This document shows positions 1 to 7,869 of a DNA stretch of 13,988 bases, piece after piece; position 1 is the stretch's first letter, and each line of letters starts with the position of its first letter. The stretch is from Akkermansia muciniphila (GTDB taxonomy: Bacteria > Verrucomicrobiota > Verrucomicrobiia > Limisphaerales > SXTU01), in assembly GCA_945872195.1 (NCBI GenBank), contig CAMBZO010000022.1:1-13988 (forward strand), written 5' to 3'. The notes under the pieces were generated by a model. It worked only from the letters and a program-made list of their open reading frames with translations. It did no database searches and was not told where the DNA came from. Made by a program: the position numbers and the translations under genes.

Positions 1-1
1 T

Positions 2-3000
2 GTCCGCGCTTCCCAAATCGGCAATCGGCAATCGGCAATCGCCAATGCCACCGACTCGCTGCTCGCCTCCTCCGCCTTCGCCGAGCGCTGGTCCCGCCAC
101 TGGCTCGACCTCGTCCGCTACGCCGAGACGCACGGCTCCGAGAGCGACCCCGAAATCCCGCAGATGTGGCGCTACCGCGACTACGTCATCCGCGCCTTCG
201 CCGCCGATGTGCCCGCCGACCAACTCATCCGGGAACACATCGCCGGAGACTTGCTTCCCCCCGCGCAGACGCGCTGGAACAAAGCCGACTCGCTCAACGA
301 ATCCCGCCTCGGCCTCGCGCACTTCCGCCTCGTCGAACACGGCTTCCAGCCCGTGGACACGCTCGACGACCAGGTAAAGGCGGTGGACAGCCAGATTGAC
401 GTGCTCGCAAAAGCCTTTCAGGGCCTCACCATCTCCTGCGCCCGCTGCCACGACCACAAGTTCGACCCCATCAGCCAGCGCGATTACTACGCCCTCTACG
501 GCGTGCTCGCCGCCGCCCGCCCCGCGCAGGTGCAACTCGACTCGCCGGAGTTGCTGAACAAAAACCGCCCCGAACTCCTCGCGCTGAAATCCCAAATCAA
601 GTCCGCCCTCGCCGACGCCTGGCGCGACGCCATCCCCCAACTCCTCACCCAACTCACGAGCGGCTCCAGCGCCGACCCTCAACTCGCCACACTCCACCAG
701 CGCGTCGCTGAAGCAGAGAAGTCACTCGCCGCCATCGAAGGCGAAGCCCGCGCGAAGGCGCTGAATGCGCGTGCCGGCGGCTTGCAGCCGCCGCCCGCCG
801 CCGCCAGCACGCCCCAACCCATCGCCCGCTGGTCCTTCGACGCCGACGCCCGCGACCAACTCGGCGCCCTTCACGGCGAACTCCTTGGCGGCGCAACCCT
901 CCGCAACGGCCGCCTCATCCTCGACGGCAATTCCGCCCACCTCCGCACCGCCCCGCTCGCCCGCGAGTTGCGCGAGAAAACCCTCGAAGCCTGGGTCGCG
1001 CTCGCCAACCTCGACCAGTCCGGCGGCGGCGTGCTCACCGTCGAGACCAGCAGCGGCAGCGTCTTCGACGCCATCGTCTTCGCCGAACGCGACGCGCGGA
1101 AGTGGGTCAACGGCAGCGACAATTTCCGTCGCTCGCGCGCCCTCGACGGCGTGACCGAGACCGCGAAGCCCGGCGAACTCATCCACCTCGCCGTCAGCTA
1201 TCGCGCCGACGGCACCGTCGCCTTCTTCCGCAACGGCGTGCCCTACGCCGCCCCCTACCGCCCCGACGCCCCGCTCGCCGTTTTCCCCACCGACGCCCGC
1301 GTGCTGCTGGGTCGTCGCCACACCGGCGGCGGACGCGCCTTCCTCGCCGGCGAGATTGATGAAGCCCGCCTCTACGACCGCGCGCTCACACCGGAGGAAA
1401 TCGCCGCGTCCTTCCGCGCCGGCCCCGTCGGCGTCGGCCCGGAGGAGATCGCAAAAGCCATGACGCCCGAGCAAAAGTCGAAGCGCGCCGCGCTCACCGC
1501 CGAGTTGAAAACCGCCCGCGCCGCGCTTGCTGCCAAAGCTCCCTCCGCCACCGAAGACGCCCTCGCCACCGCGCTCAAGGACGCGCAAGCCAACCTCGCC
1601 AACCCGCTGCACGCCTGGGCGAAGTTGCACAAGCTGGACGGCCCCGCCTTCACCACCGGCTGGGCTGACACGACGAAGGGATGGCGCAACGCTCTCATCT
1701 CCGCCCGCGACCACAACGCGCAGTTCACCAACGCCTGGGACTTGGCCAAACCCACCGACGCCGCCCAGTGGTTTCGCGAAGGCAACGCCCTTGGTAGTGA
1801 CGCGCTGCCGCGCGTCCTCCCCGGCGACTTCACCCTCGAACCCGACGGCGACCGCGTGGTGAAAGGCATCCTCCCCGCCGCCGTTTCCACCCACCTCCTC
1901 TCCGAGAAACACGGCGGCCTGCTCACCTCCCCGCGCTTCCGCATCACCACCGACAGCATCAGCGTCCGTGCCGCTGGCGGCAAAGGCGCGATGGTCCGCG
2001 TCATCGTGGACAACTACCCGCTCGGCTCGAACCCCATTTTCCCGAAGGCCGAACTCACGCGCGAGGAGCCCGGCTGGGTGCGCATGGACACCGCGTATCG
2101 CAAAGGCTCGTGGGCCTACCTCGAATTCGGCACCGCCGACGATCTCACGCGCAAGCTCGGCAAGAGCAGCGACGCAGCAGGCCGCTCGTGGTTCAGCGCC
2201 GAGCGCGTCCTCTTCCACGACAAGGACACGCCACGCGAAGAACCGCTCGCCGCCGCACCACTGCTTGATGCTATCGCTTCACCCAAGTCTGCCGCCGAAC
2301 TCGCAGCGCACTATGAACGCACACTTCGCGCCGCGCTCGACGCTTGGGGACGCAACTCGTTGACCGCCGAGCAAACTGCCTTCCTCGACTACTTTCTCCG
2401 CCGCAGCCTGCTGCCGACTTCTCTCAAGTCGCTGCCGAAGGTCGCCCCGCTCGTCGCCGAGTATCGTCGCCTCGAAAGTGAAATCCCCGCCCCCCGCCGC
2501 GCGCCCGGCGTCATCGCAGGCACCGCCTTCGACTCCCCGCTCCTCACTCGCGGCGACCACACCAAACCCGCCGACCCCATCCCGCGTGGCTACTTGGAAG
2601 TCTTGCACCGTCCGAGTCCACCACCCCAGACCCTCCTCCTGCCCCGCCTCGCCCTCGCCCAGTCCATCGCCTCCCCGCAAAACCCCCTCACCGCCCGCGT
2701 CATGGTCAACCGCGTCTGGCACCACCTCTTCGGGCGCGGCCTCGTCCCGACCGTGGATAACTTCGGTCGCCTCGGCGACCAACCCACGCACCCGGAGTTG
2801 CTCGACCACCTCGCCGCGCAGTTCATCGCCGAGGGCTGGTCCTTCAAGAAACTCATCCGCGAACTCGTCACCACGCGCGCCTACCAACTCGCCAGCGAAC
2901 CCACCGCCGCCGCGCGCGACCACGACGCCGCCAACGACTATCTCTCCCACTTCCGCGTCCGCCGCCTCGAAGCCGAAGCCATCCGCGATACGTTGCTCGC

Positions 3001-3454
3001 CGTGAGCGGGCGACTCGAAACCACGCAGTTCGGCCCACCCGTGGGCACTGGCGACCGCGCTCGCCGCAGCATCTACATGGGCGTTCGCCGCAACAGCCTC
3101 AGCCCCTTCCTCGAAATCTTCGATGCCCCGAAACCCTTCACCACGCTCGGTCGCCGCGACGCCACCAACGTCCCCGCGCAATCGCTCGCCCTCCTGAACG
3201 ACCCGTTCGTGATTGAAGCCGCAAAGTCGTGGGCCGAACAACTCCTCCGCCAGACGCCTCAAGCCGACGCGGCCGCACGCATCCAACTGCTTTTCGAAAC
3301 CGCCTTCGCCCGCCCAGCATCCGCGGACGAGTTGGCCAAGTCCCGCGCCTACCTAACCGCGCTCGGTGCGAGTGCGGATGCCAGCGACCCGCGCATGTGG
3401 CAGGACTTCATCCAGTCATTGTTCAACTTGAAAGAGTTCATTTATGTCCGCTGA
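2..3454 (+). CDS. PSCyt2 (DUF1549)–LamG–PSD1 (DUF1553) secreted protein, 5' end outside window
   Basis: The frame is open from the left edge, so the true start, and probably a signal peptide and a PSCyt1 cytochrome-like domain, lie upstream. The visible part is 1150 residues (numbered from nt 2). Residues 18-180 match DUF1549, with ERWSRHWLDLVRYAETHG near the start and a CxxCH haem-type motif, CARCH, at 146-150 followed by DHKFDPI. Residues about 272-474 form a LamG/concanavalin-like jelly-roll beginning IARWSFDADA and ending with the typical EIDEARLYDRALTPEEI. A charged, probably helical linker follows (about 480-540). The C-terminal third, about 866-1150, is DUF1553, with ARVMVNRVWHHLFGRGLV, PTHPELLDHLA, and LNDPFVIEAAK. 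The LamG insertion is a known architecture of the family in PVC bacteria. Function is unproven; a surface redox or carbohydrate-binding role is inferred. An in-frame heptamer repeat lies at residues 5-15. The last 11 nt overlap the next gene. Confidence 0.93.
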   Translation, partial: VRASQIGNRQSAIANATDSLLASSAFAERWSRHWLDLVRYAETHGSESDPEIPQMWRYRDYVIRAFAADVPADQLIREHIAGDLLPPAQTRWNKADSLNESRLGLAHFRLVEHGFQPVDTLDDQVKAVDSQIDVLAKAFQGLTISCARCHDHKFDPISQRDYYALYGVLAAARPAQVQLDSPELLNKNRPELLALKSQIKSALADAWRDAIPQLLTQLTSGSSADPQLATLHQRVAEAEKSLAAIEGEARAKALNARAGGLQPPPAAASTPQPIARWSFDADARDQLGALHGELLGGATLRNGRLILDGNSAHLRTAPLARELREKTLEAWVALANLDQSGGGVLTVETSSGSVFDAIVFAERDARKWVNGSDNFRRSRALDGVTETAKPGELIHLAVSYRADGTVAFFRNGVPYAAPYRPDAPLAVFPTDARVLLGRRHTGGGRAFLAGEIDEARLYDRALTPEEIAASFRAGPVGVGPEEIAKAMTPEQKSKRAALTAELKTARAALAAKAPSATEDALATALKDAQANLANPLHAWAKLHKLDGPAFTTGWADTTKGWRNALISARDHNAQFTNAWDLAKPTDAAQWFREGNALGSDALPRVLPGDFTLEPDGDRVVKGILPAAVSTHLLSEKHGGLLTSPRFRITTDSISVRAAGGKGAMVRVIVDNYPLGSNPIFPKAELTREEPGWVRMDTAYRKGSWAYLEFGTADDLTRKLGKSSDAAGRSWFSAERVLFHDKDTPREEPLAAAPLLDAIASPKSAAELAAHYERTLRAALDAWGRNSLTAEQTAFLDYFLRRSLLPTSLKSLPKVAPLVAEYRRLESEIPAPRRAPGVIAGTAFDSPLLTRGDHTKPADPIPRGYLEVLHRPSPPPQTLLLPRLALAQSIASPQNPLTARVMVNRVWHHLFGRGLVPTVDNFGRLGDQPTHPELLDHLAAQFIAEGWSFKKLIRELVTTRAYQLASEPTAAARDHDAANDYLSHFRVRRLEAEAIRDTLLAVSGRLETTQFGPPVGTGDRARRSIYMGVRRNSLSPFLEIFDAPKPFTTLGRRDATNVPAQSLALLNDPFVIEAAKSWAEQLLRQTPQADAAARIQLLFETAFARPASADELAKSRAYLTALGASADASDPRMWQDFIQSLFNLKEFIYVR
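12..46 (+). repeat. Heptamer tandem repeat, unit CGGCAAT, inside the DUF1549 gene
   Basis: Three perfect CGGCAAT units at 19-39 are followed by CGCCAAT (40-46) and preceded by the degenerate CCCAAAT (12-18). In the gene's frame this reads QIGNRQSAIAN, immediately before the conserved DUF1549 helix that leads to ERW. Period-7 spacing is seen directly. That it is an insertion relative to homologues is inferred. Confidence 0.9.
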
Positions 3455-4865
3455 CCACCGTTCCTTCTCCCGTCGCGAAGTGCTCCGCCGCACCTCGCTC
3501 GGCTTCGGTTCGCTCGCACTGGCGGGCTTGATGCACAGCCGCGCGTTCGGCGCGGGCCTGCCTGCCGGCCAAGTGCACTTCGCCCCCCGCGCCAAGCGCG
3601 TCATCTTCGCCTACATGAGCGGCGGCGTCTCCCATGTGGACTCCTTCGACCCCAAGCCCGCGCTTGCCCAGCGCCACGGCCAGCCCATGCCCGTGCCGGT
3701 GAAGCCCACGATGTTCAACAACAACGGCAACCTCATGGCCAGCCCGTGGGAGGCCAAGCCGCGCGGCCAGAGCGGCGTGGTGATGACAGACCTTTTCCCC
3801 AAGCTCGCCGCGCTTGCCGACGACCTCGCGGTCATCCGCAGCATGACCACGAAGGTCAACGAGCATGCGCAGGGCAATTACGCCTTCCACACCGGCTTTC
3901 CCTTCATGGGCCATCCCAGCGCGGGCGCGTGGATGAGCTACGGCCTCGGCGTCGAGAACCAGAACCTCCCCGGCTTCGTCGTGCTGCAGAGCGGCGGCGC
4001 GGTGGTGCCGCACGGCGGCGTGGGCCTCTACAGCAACGGCTACCTGCCCGCCCAGCACCAGGCCAGCATCATCCGCGTGGACGAGCAGCCCGCGTTGCCC
4101 AACATCAAACCCCGCGAGAGCGACGCCCTCCAGCGCCGCCGCCTCGACTTCATCCGCTCGCTCGACACGCCCTTCGCGCAAGCGACCGGCGAGGCCGCGA
4201 TTGAAGGCGCGATTCGCAACTACGAGACCGCCTACCGCATGCAGTCCGCCGTGCCGGAGCTGTGCGACCTCACCGGCGAAAGCGACGCCACCAAGCGCCT
4301 CTACGGCCTCGACTCGCCGAACAAGCAATGCGCGGCCTACGGGCGGCAATGCCTCGTCGCGCGGCGGCTCATCGAGCGCGGCGTGCGCTTTGTGGAACTG
4401 AGCTGTCTGAACCAAGGCATCGGCGCGGGCGGCGCGGCGAACCCGTGGGACCAGCACGGCAAAATCAAGGAAGGCCACGGCGCGATGGCGGCGCAGGTGG
4501 ACACCGGCCTCGCCGGCCTCATCACCGACCTGAAGGCGCGCGGCCTCTTCGACGACACGCTCATCCTCTTCAGCGGCGAGTTTGGCCGCACGCCCTTCTC
4601 GCAGGGCAGCGACGGGCGCGACCACAACCCCTTCGGCTTCAGCCTCTGGCTGGCGGGCGGCGGCGTGCGGGGCGGCACGGCCTTCGGTGCGACGGACGAG
4701 TTGGGCTACTACGCCGTCGAAGACAAGTGCGAGATCTACGACCTCTACGCGACCGTGCTGCACCTGCTGGGCCTGGACCACGAGCAGCTGACCTATCACT
4801 TCGGCGGACGTGACTTCCGCCTGACGGATGTGCACGGGCGAGTGCTGCGGGAGATTTTGGCGTGA
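3444..4865 (+). CDS. DUF1501 family protein with Tat signal
   Basis: A 473-residue protein of the DUF1501 family, which belongs to the alkaline phosphatase/sulfatase-like superfamily and usually sits beside DUF1549/DUF1553 genes in PVC bacteria. The N-terminus carries a twin-arginine export signal: SRREVL at 9-14, then a hydrophobic stretch to about residue 30 and a possible cleavage near SRAFGA. Conserved blocks are SGGVSHVDSFDPKP (59-72), WDQHGKIKEGH (335-345), GEFGRTP (378-384) and GRDHNP (391-396); His and Asp residues in these blocks are likely metal ligands by analogy. Length is normal for the family. ATG at 3444 lies inside the last codons of the upstream gene (11-nt overlap) and is preceded by GAAAGAG at a workable distance, pointing to translational coupling. 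Substrate unknown. Confidence 0.95.
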   Translation: MSADHRSFSRREVLRRTSLGFGSLALAGLMHSRAFGAGLPAGQVHFAPRAKRVIFAYMSGGVSHVDSFDPKPALAQRHGQPMPVPVKPTMFNNNGNLMASPWEAKPRGQSGVVMTDLFPKLAALADDLAVIRSMTTKVNEHAQGNYAFHTGFPFMGHPSAGAWMSYGLGVENQNLPGFVVLQSGGAVVPHGGVGLYSNGYLPAQHQASIIRVDEQPALPNIKPRESDALQRRRLDFIRSLDTPFAQATGEAAIEGAIRNYETAYRMQSAVPELCDLTGESDATKRLYGLDSPNKQCAAYGRQCLVARRLIERGVRFVELSCLNQGIGAGGAANPWDQHGKIKEGHGAMAAQVDTGLAGLITDLKARGLFDDTLILFSGEFGRTPFSQGSDGRDHNPFGFSLWLAGGGVRGGTAFGATDELGYYAVEDKCEIYDLYATVLHLLGLDHEQLTYHFGGRDFRLTDVHGRVLREILA

Positions 4866-4918
4866 GGCGCACCCGCTCCATTTCTTCTTCAATTCCCCCG
4901 CGCCCACCGCCGTCAGTC

Positions 4919-4937
4919 TTTCACTACAAATAAAATG
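4919..4937 (+). promoter_or_regulatory. A/T-rich leader motif before the PPC gene
   Basis: TTTCACT at 4919-4925 runs into TACAAATAAAATG (4925-4937), ending on the start codon. There is no Shine-Dalgarno-like sequence. The 13-nt block matches the one before the PQQ-type gene (7857-7869) at 11 of 13 positions, and TTTCACT is also found there (7844-7850). It may be a shared promoter or translation-start element; TACAAA could also be a -10 hexamer, though it lies too near the ATG for a usual leader. Confidence 0.35.
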
Positions 4938-7703
4938 CGCCGCGCACCCCATCAAAACCCCCGCCGACTCGTGACTACCAAACCGCTCCTCGCCGTCCTT
5001 CTCGCCTCCGCGCTCGTGGCGTCCGCCCAGCTCCCGCAGCCCAAGCTCCACACCGTCTTCCCGCCCGGCGCGAAGTCCGGCTCCACTGTGGATGTGGCGG
5101 CGACTGGCGCGGAGATGGACGAGGCCCAGTTGCGCTTCAACCACCCCGGCATCACTGCCAAGGCGCTCGCGGCGGCGAACCAGTTCACCATCACCGTCGC
5201 CAGCGATGTGCCGCCGGGAACTTACGAGGCACGGGTGCTCGGGCGTTTCGGGCTGTCGAATCCGCGGGCCTTCGCCGTCGGCACGTTCGCTGAAGTGCTG
5301 GAGAAGAGCGGCAACGGCACGGCGGAGACGGCGCAGGAAGTTGCCTTGGAATCCGTCATCAACGGGCGGACCGACAGCCAGGCGTCGGACTTCTACAAGT
5401 TCACCGTGAAGAAAGGCCAGCGCGTCCTCGTGAGCTGCGCGGCCCGCGAACTCGACTCGCGCGCGGCGTCCGCGCTGCTGCTGCTCGCACCCGATGGCAG
5501 CGAGCTGGAGCGCGCGCGGCTGGGCGGTCTGCTCGACCACACAGCGGCGGCGGACGGCACGCTCATCGTGAAGGTTTATGACTTCGTCTTCCGCGGCGGC
5601 AACCAGTATTTCTATCGTCTCACCCTCACGACTGGGCCGCACGTTGACTTCGTTTTCCCCCCGGCGGCCGAGCAGGGAAAGCCAGCCAAGGTCACGGTCT
5701 TCGGTCGCAACCTTCCCGGTGGCTCGCCCTCGAAGGTCTCTGTGGACGGTAAAGTTTTGGACCAACTCGCCGTGGACCTCACCGCACCCGCTGACCCGGC
5801 GGCGCGTCAGCGCCTCGCCACAACGCTCTCCCTCGGCGGCGCGAGCGCGGGGCTGGACGGCTTCGAGTATCGCGTGAAGGGCGCGAACGGCGCGCTCTCG
5901 AATCCTGCGTTGCTCACCTTCGCCAACGGCTCCGTCATCACCGAGGTGGAGCCGAACAACTCGCCGGACAAGGCGCAGACGGTTTCCCTGCCAGCCACGA
6001 TCGCCGGCCAGTTCGCCACGCCGAACGACCGCGACTGGTTCGCCTTCGACGCGAAGAAGGGCGACGCCTACTGGCTGGAGGTCACGTCGCATCGCCTTGG
6101 CTTGCCCACTGCGCCGCACGTCGTCATCCAGAAGGCAGCGAAGAATGAAAAGGGCGAGGAGACGTTCACCGATGTGCTGGAGCTGACCGAGTCCGTCGCG
6201 AACGCCGGCGGGCCGGAGTTCAACACCGCGCACCGCGACCCCGTCGGGCGCTTCGAGGCGAAGGAGGACGGCGCCTACCGCATCGGCATCCGTGACCTCT
6301 TCGGGCGCACCGTCGCCAGCGCACGCAACCTCTATCTGCTCGCGCTGCGCAAAGAGTCTCCGGACTTCCGGCTCGTCGCTGTGCCCGACTCCGCGCCGAC
6401 GAAGAAAGCCCCCGCTGATGTCGTCACCAGCGCGTCGTCGCTGTGGCGCGGCGAGGCGCTGCCCATCAAGCTGCTCGTGTTCCGCCGTGACGGTTTCAAG
6501 GATGACATCAACGTGACGGTCTCGGGTCTGCCCGCTGGCGTAACCGCGTCGCCCGTGCGCATTCCTGCTGGGGTCAACACCACCAGCCTGTTCCTGGCCG
6601 CCAAGGACGACGCGCCCGCCGCGCTCGCCGAAATCAAAATCAACGGCACCGCGAAGGTCGGCGACACGCAACTCGTCCGCGAGACGCGCTTGACCACGGT
6701 GAACTGGGACATGGCGACCGACAACAACACCACCGAAGCCCCCCACACCCGCCTCGCGCGCAGCTTCCCTATGGCCGTCACCGACCGCGAGTCTGCGCCA
6801 CTGACCTTCGCGATGGAGGCCAAGCAACCGCTGGAGACGTGCGTGTTTAACAAGCTGCTCATCCCGGTGAACTTCACCCGCCGCGCCGACTTCAAGACCG
6901 ACGTGAAGCTCAAGGTCACCGGCAACAAGGACCTTGAGAAAATGGCCGAGCTGGCCGGCGGCACGAACACCGCGTCCATCCAGCTCGTGCTGAATCTCGC
7001 TGAACAAAAACTCGGGCCCGGCGAGCACACCTTCTGGCTCCAGACCCGCGCCAAGGGCAAGATGCGCCCCTACATGGACGCGTCCAAGGCCGCTGAAGCC
7101 GCCTCCAAAGCCGCTGACACGGAAGCCGCCGCCGCCACAAAGGCTGCGAAGGAAGCCAAGGACGCCGCTGCCAAAGTCACCGCTCCCCCCGAGGCCAAGA
7201 CGGCCGCCGACAAAACCGTGAAGGACGCGGAAGCCAAGGCCAAGGAAGCCGAGGCCAAGAAGACCGCCGCACAGACCGCGATGAAGGCGATGACGGACAA
7301 GTCCAAGCCGCGCGATGTGGACGCCGCGTTCTACTCGCTGCCCATCACGCTCAAAGTCACCGCCGCGCCCATCACCTTGAGTGAGCCAGCCGCGCAGTCC
7401 CTTGCCCAGGGCGGCAAGGTGGAAGTCCCCGTGAAGCTGGCCCGACTCTACGACTTCAAGGATCCCGTGGACGTGAACCTCGTCGTGCCCGCCAGCGCGA
7501 AGGGCATCTCCGCCGCCAAGCTCACCATCCCGCTCAACGGCACCGACGCGAAGCTCACGCTGGAAACCAAGCCCGACGCCACGCCCGGCGAGCACAAGCT
7601 CACGCTCCAAGCCGAGCTCAAGCTCAACGGCCAGACCATCAAGGTGGACCAGACGCTGGTGCTGAAAGTCGCCGCCGTCGAGAAGCCCAAGGCTGCCAAG
7701 TAG
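4935..7703 (+). CDS. Secreted PPC (pre-peptidase C-terminal) domain protein
   Basis: A 922-residue exported protein of a type commonly found near DUF1501/DUF1549 genes in PVC bacteria. The N-terminus has a Sec signal peptide with hydrophobic core KPLLAVLLASALVASA and likely cleavage before QLPQ (residue 32). An in-frame GTG at 4971 would give a shorter, neater signal peptide; the ATG at 4935 was chosen because it follows the A/T-rich leader motif. Two beta-rich modules resembling IPT folds (about 39-116 and 235-330) alternate with PPC-like domains (about 125-232 and 337-475); the second begins with the typical VEPNNSPDKAQTV and includes NDRDWFAFDAKKGD. Residues about 716-790 are almost only Ala, Lys, Glu, Asp and Thr and should form a long helix or coiled coil. 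The C-terminus returns to beta-sandwich sequence. No catalytic motif is seen; a binding or scaffold role at the cell surface is inferred. A 69-nt gap separates it from the DUF1501 gene, so co-transcription is likely. Confidence 0.9.
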   Translation: MRRAPHQNPRRLVTTKPLLAVLLASALVASAQLPQPKLHTVFPPGAKSGSTVDVAATGAEMDEAQLRFNHPGITAKALAAANQFTITVASDVPPGTYEARVLGRFGLSNPRAFAVGTFAEVLEKSGNGTAETAQEVALESVINGRTDSQASDFYKFTVKKGQRVLVSCAARELDSRAASALLLLAPDGSELERARLGGLLDHTAAADGTLIVKVYDFVFRGGNQYFYRLTLTTGPHVDFVFPPAAEQGKPAKVTVFGRNLPGGSPSKVSVDGKVLDQLAVDLTAPADPAARQRLATTLSLGGASAGLDGFEYRVKGANGALSNPALLTFANGSVITEVEPNNSPDKAQTVSLPATIAGQFATPNDRDWFAFDAKKGDAYWLEVTSHRLGLPTAPHVVIQKAAKNEKGEETFTDVLELTESVANAGGPEFNTAHRDPVGRFEAKEDGAYRIGIRDLFGRTVASARNLYLLALRKESPDFRLVAVPDSAPTKKAPADVVTSASSLWRGEALPIKLLVFRRDGFKDDINVTVSGLPAGVTASPVRIPAGVNTTSLFLAAKDDAPAALAEIKINGTAKVGDTQLVRETRLTTVNWDMATDNNTTEAPHTRLARSFPMAVTDRESAPLTFAMEAKQPLETCVFNKLLIPVNFTRRADFKTDVKLKVTGNKDLEKMAELAGGTNTASIQLVLNLAEQKLGPGEHTFWLQTRAKGKMRPYMDASKAAEAASKAADTEAAAATKAAKEAKDAAAKVTAPPEAKTAADKTVKDAEAKAKEAEAKKTAAQTAMKAMTDKSKPRDVDAAFYSLPITLKVTAAPITLSEPAAQSLAQGGKVEVPVKLARLYDFKDPVDVNLVVPASAKGISAAKLTIPLNGTDAKLTLETKPDATPGEHKLTLQAELKLNGQTIKVDQTLVLKVAAVEKPKAAK

Positions 7704-7731
7704 GAATTGTGAACTTCCCTTCCCGGGCCAT

Positions 7732-7800
7732 TTCCTTGGAGCACGGACGCCCACGTCCGGGCTGGTTTGTTGCGGACGTGGGCGTCCGCGCTCCAGGGGA
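7732..7800. repeat. Compound palindrome (REP-like), 28-bp stem
   Basis: Arms 7737-7759 and 7773-7795 are complementary at 22 of 23 positions. The pairing extends outward to 7732 and 7800 (with two G·T pairs), leaving a 13-nt loop. Each arm is also a hairpin by itself: CGGACG-CCCA-CGTCCG at 7744-7759 and CGGACG-TGGG-CGTCCG at 7773-7788, with complementary loops. It lies between the PPC and PQQ-type genes. No T-run follows on either strand, so a REP-type repeat or an mRNA-end stabiliser fits better than an intrinsic terminator. Confidence 0.85.
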
Positions 7801-7843
7801 AAACCTCGCGTGCGTTCCACATTCCCATTTTCAACCCCCTTTG

Positions 7844-7869
7844 TTTCACTCGGCATTACAACTAATATG
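7844..7869 (+). promoter_or_regulatory. A/T-rich leader motif before the PQQ-type gene
   Basis: TTTCACT at 7844-7850 and TACAACTAATATG at 7857-7869 repeat the leader of the PPC gene (4919-4937). The block ends on the ATG chosen for the PQQ-type gene, which supports that start over one 19 codons upstream. No Shine-Dalgarno is visible. Confidence 0.35.

Noticed and set aside
722..3286. Minus-strand open frames of 498 and 335 codons (722-2218 and 2279-3286)
   Set aside because: Shadows of the DUF1549–LamG–DUF1553 gene, with biased composition and no recognisable domain.
7732..7800. Palindrome as an intrinsic terminator
   Set aside because: Neither strand has a T-run after the stem; the + strand continues with AAAACC.
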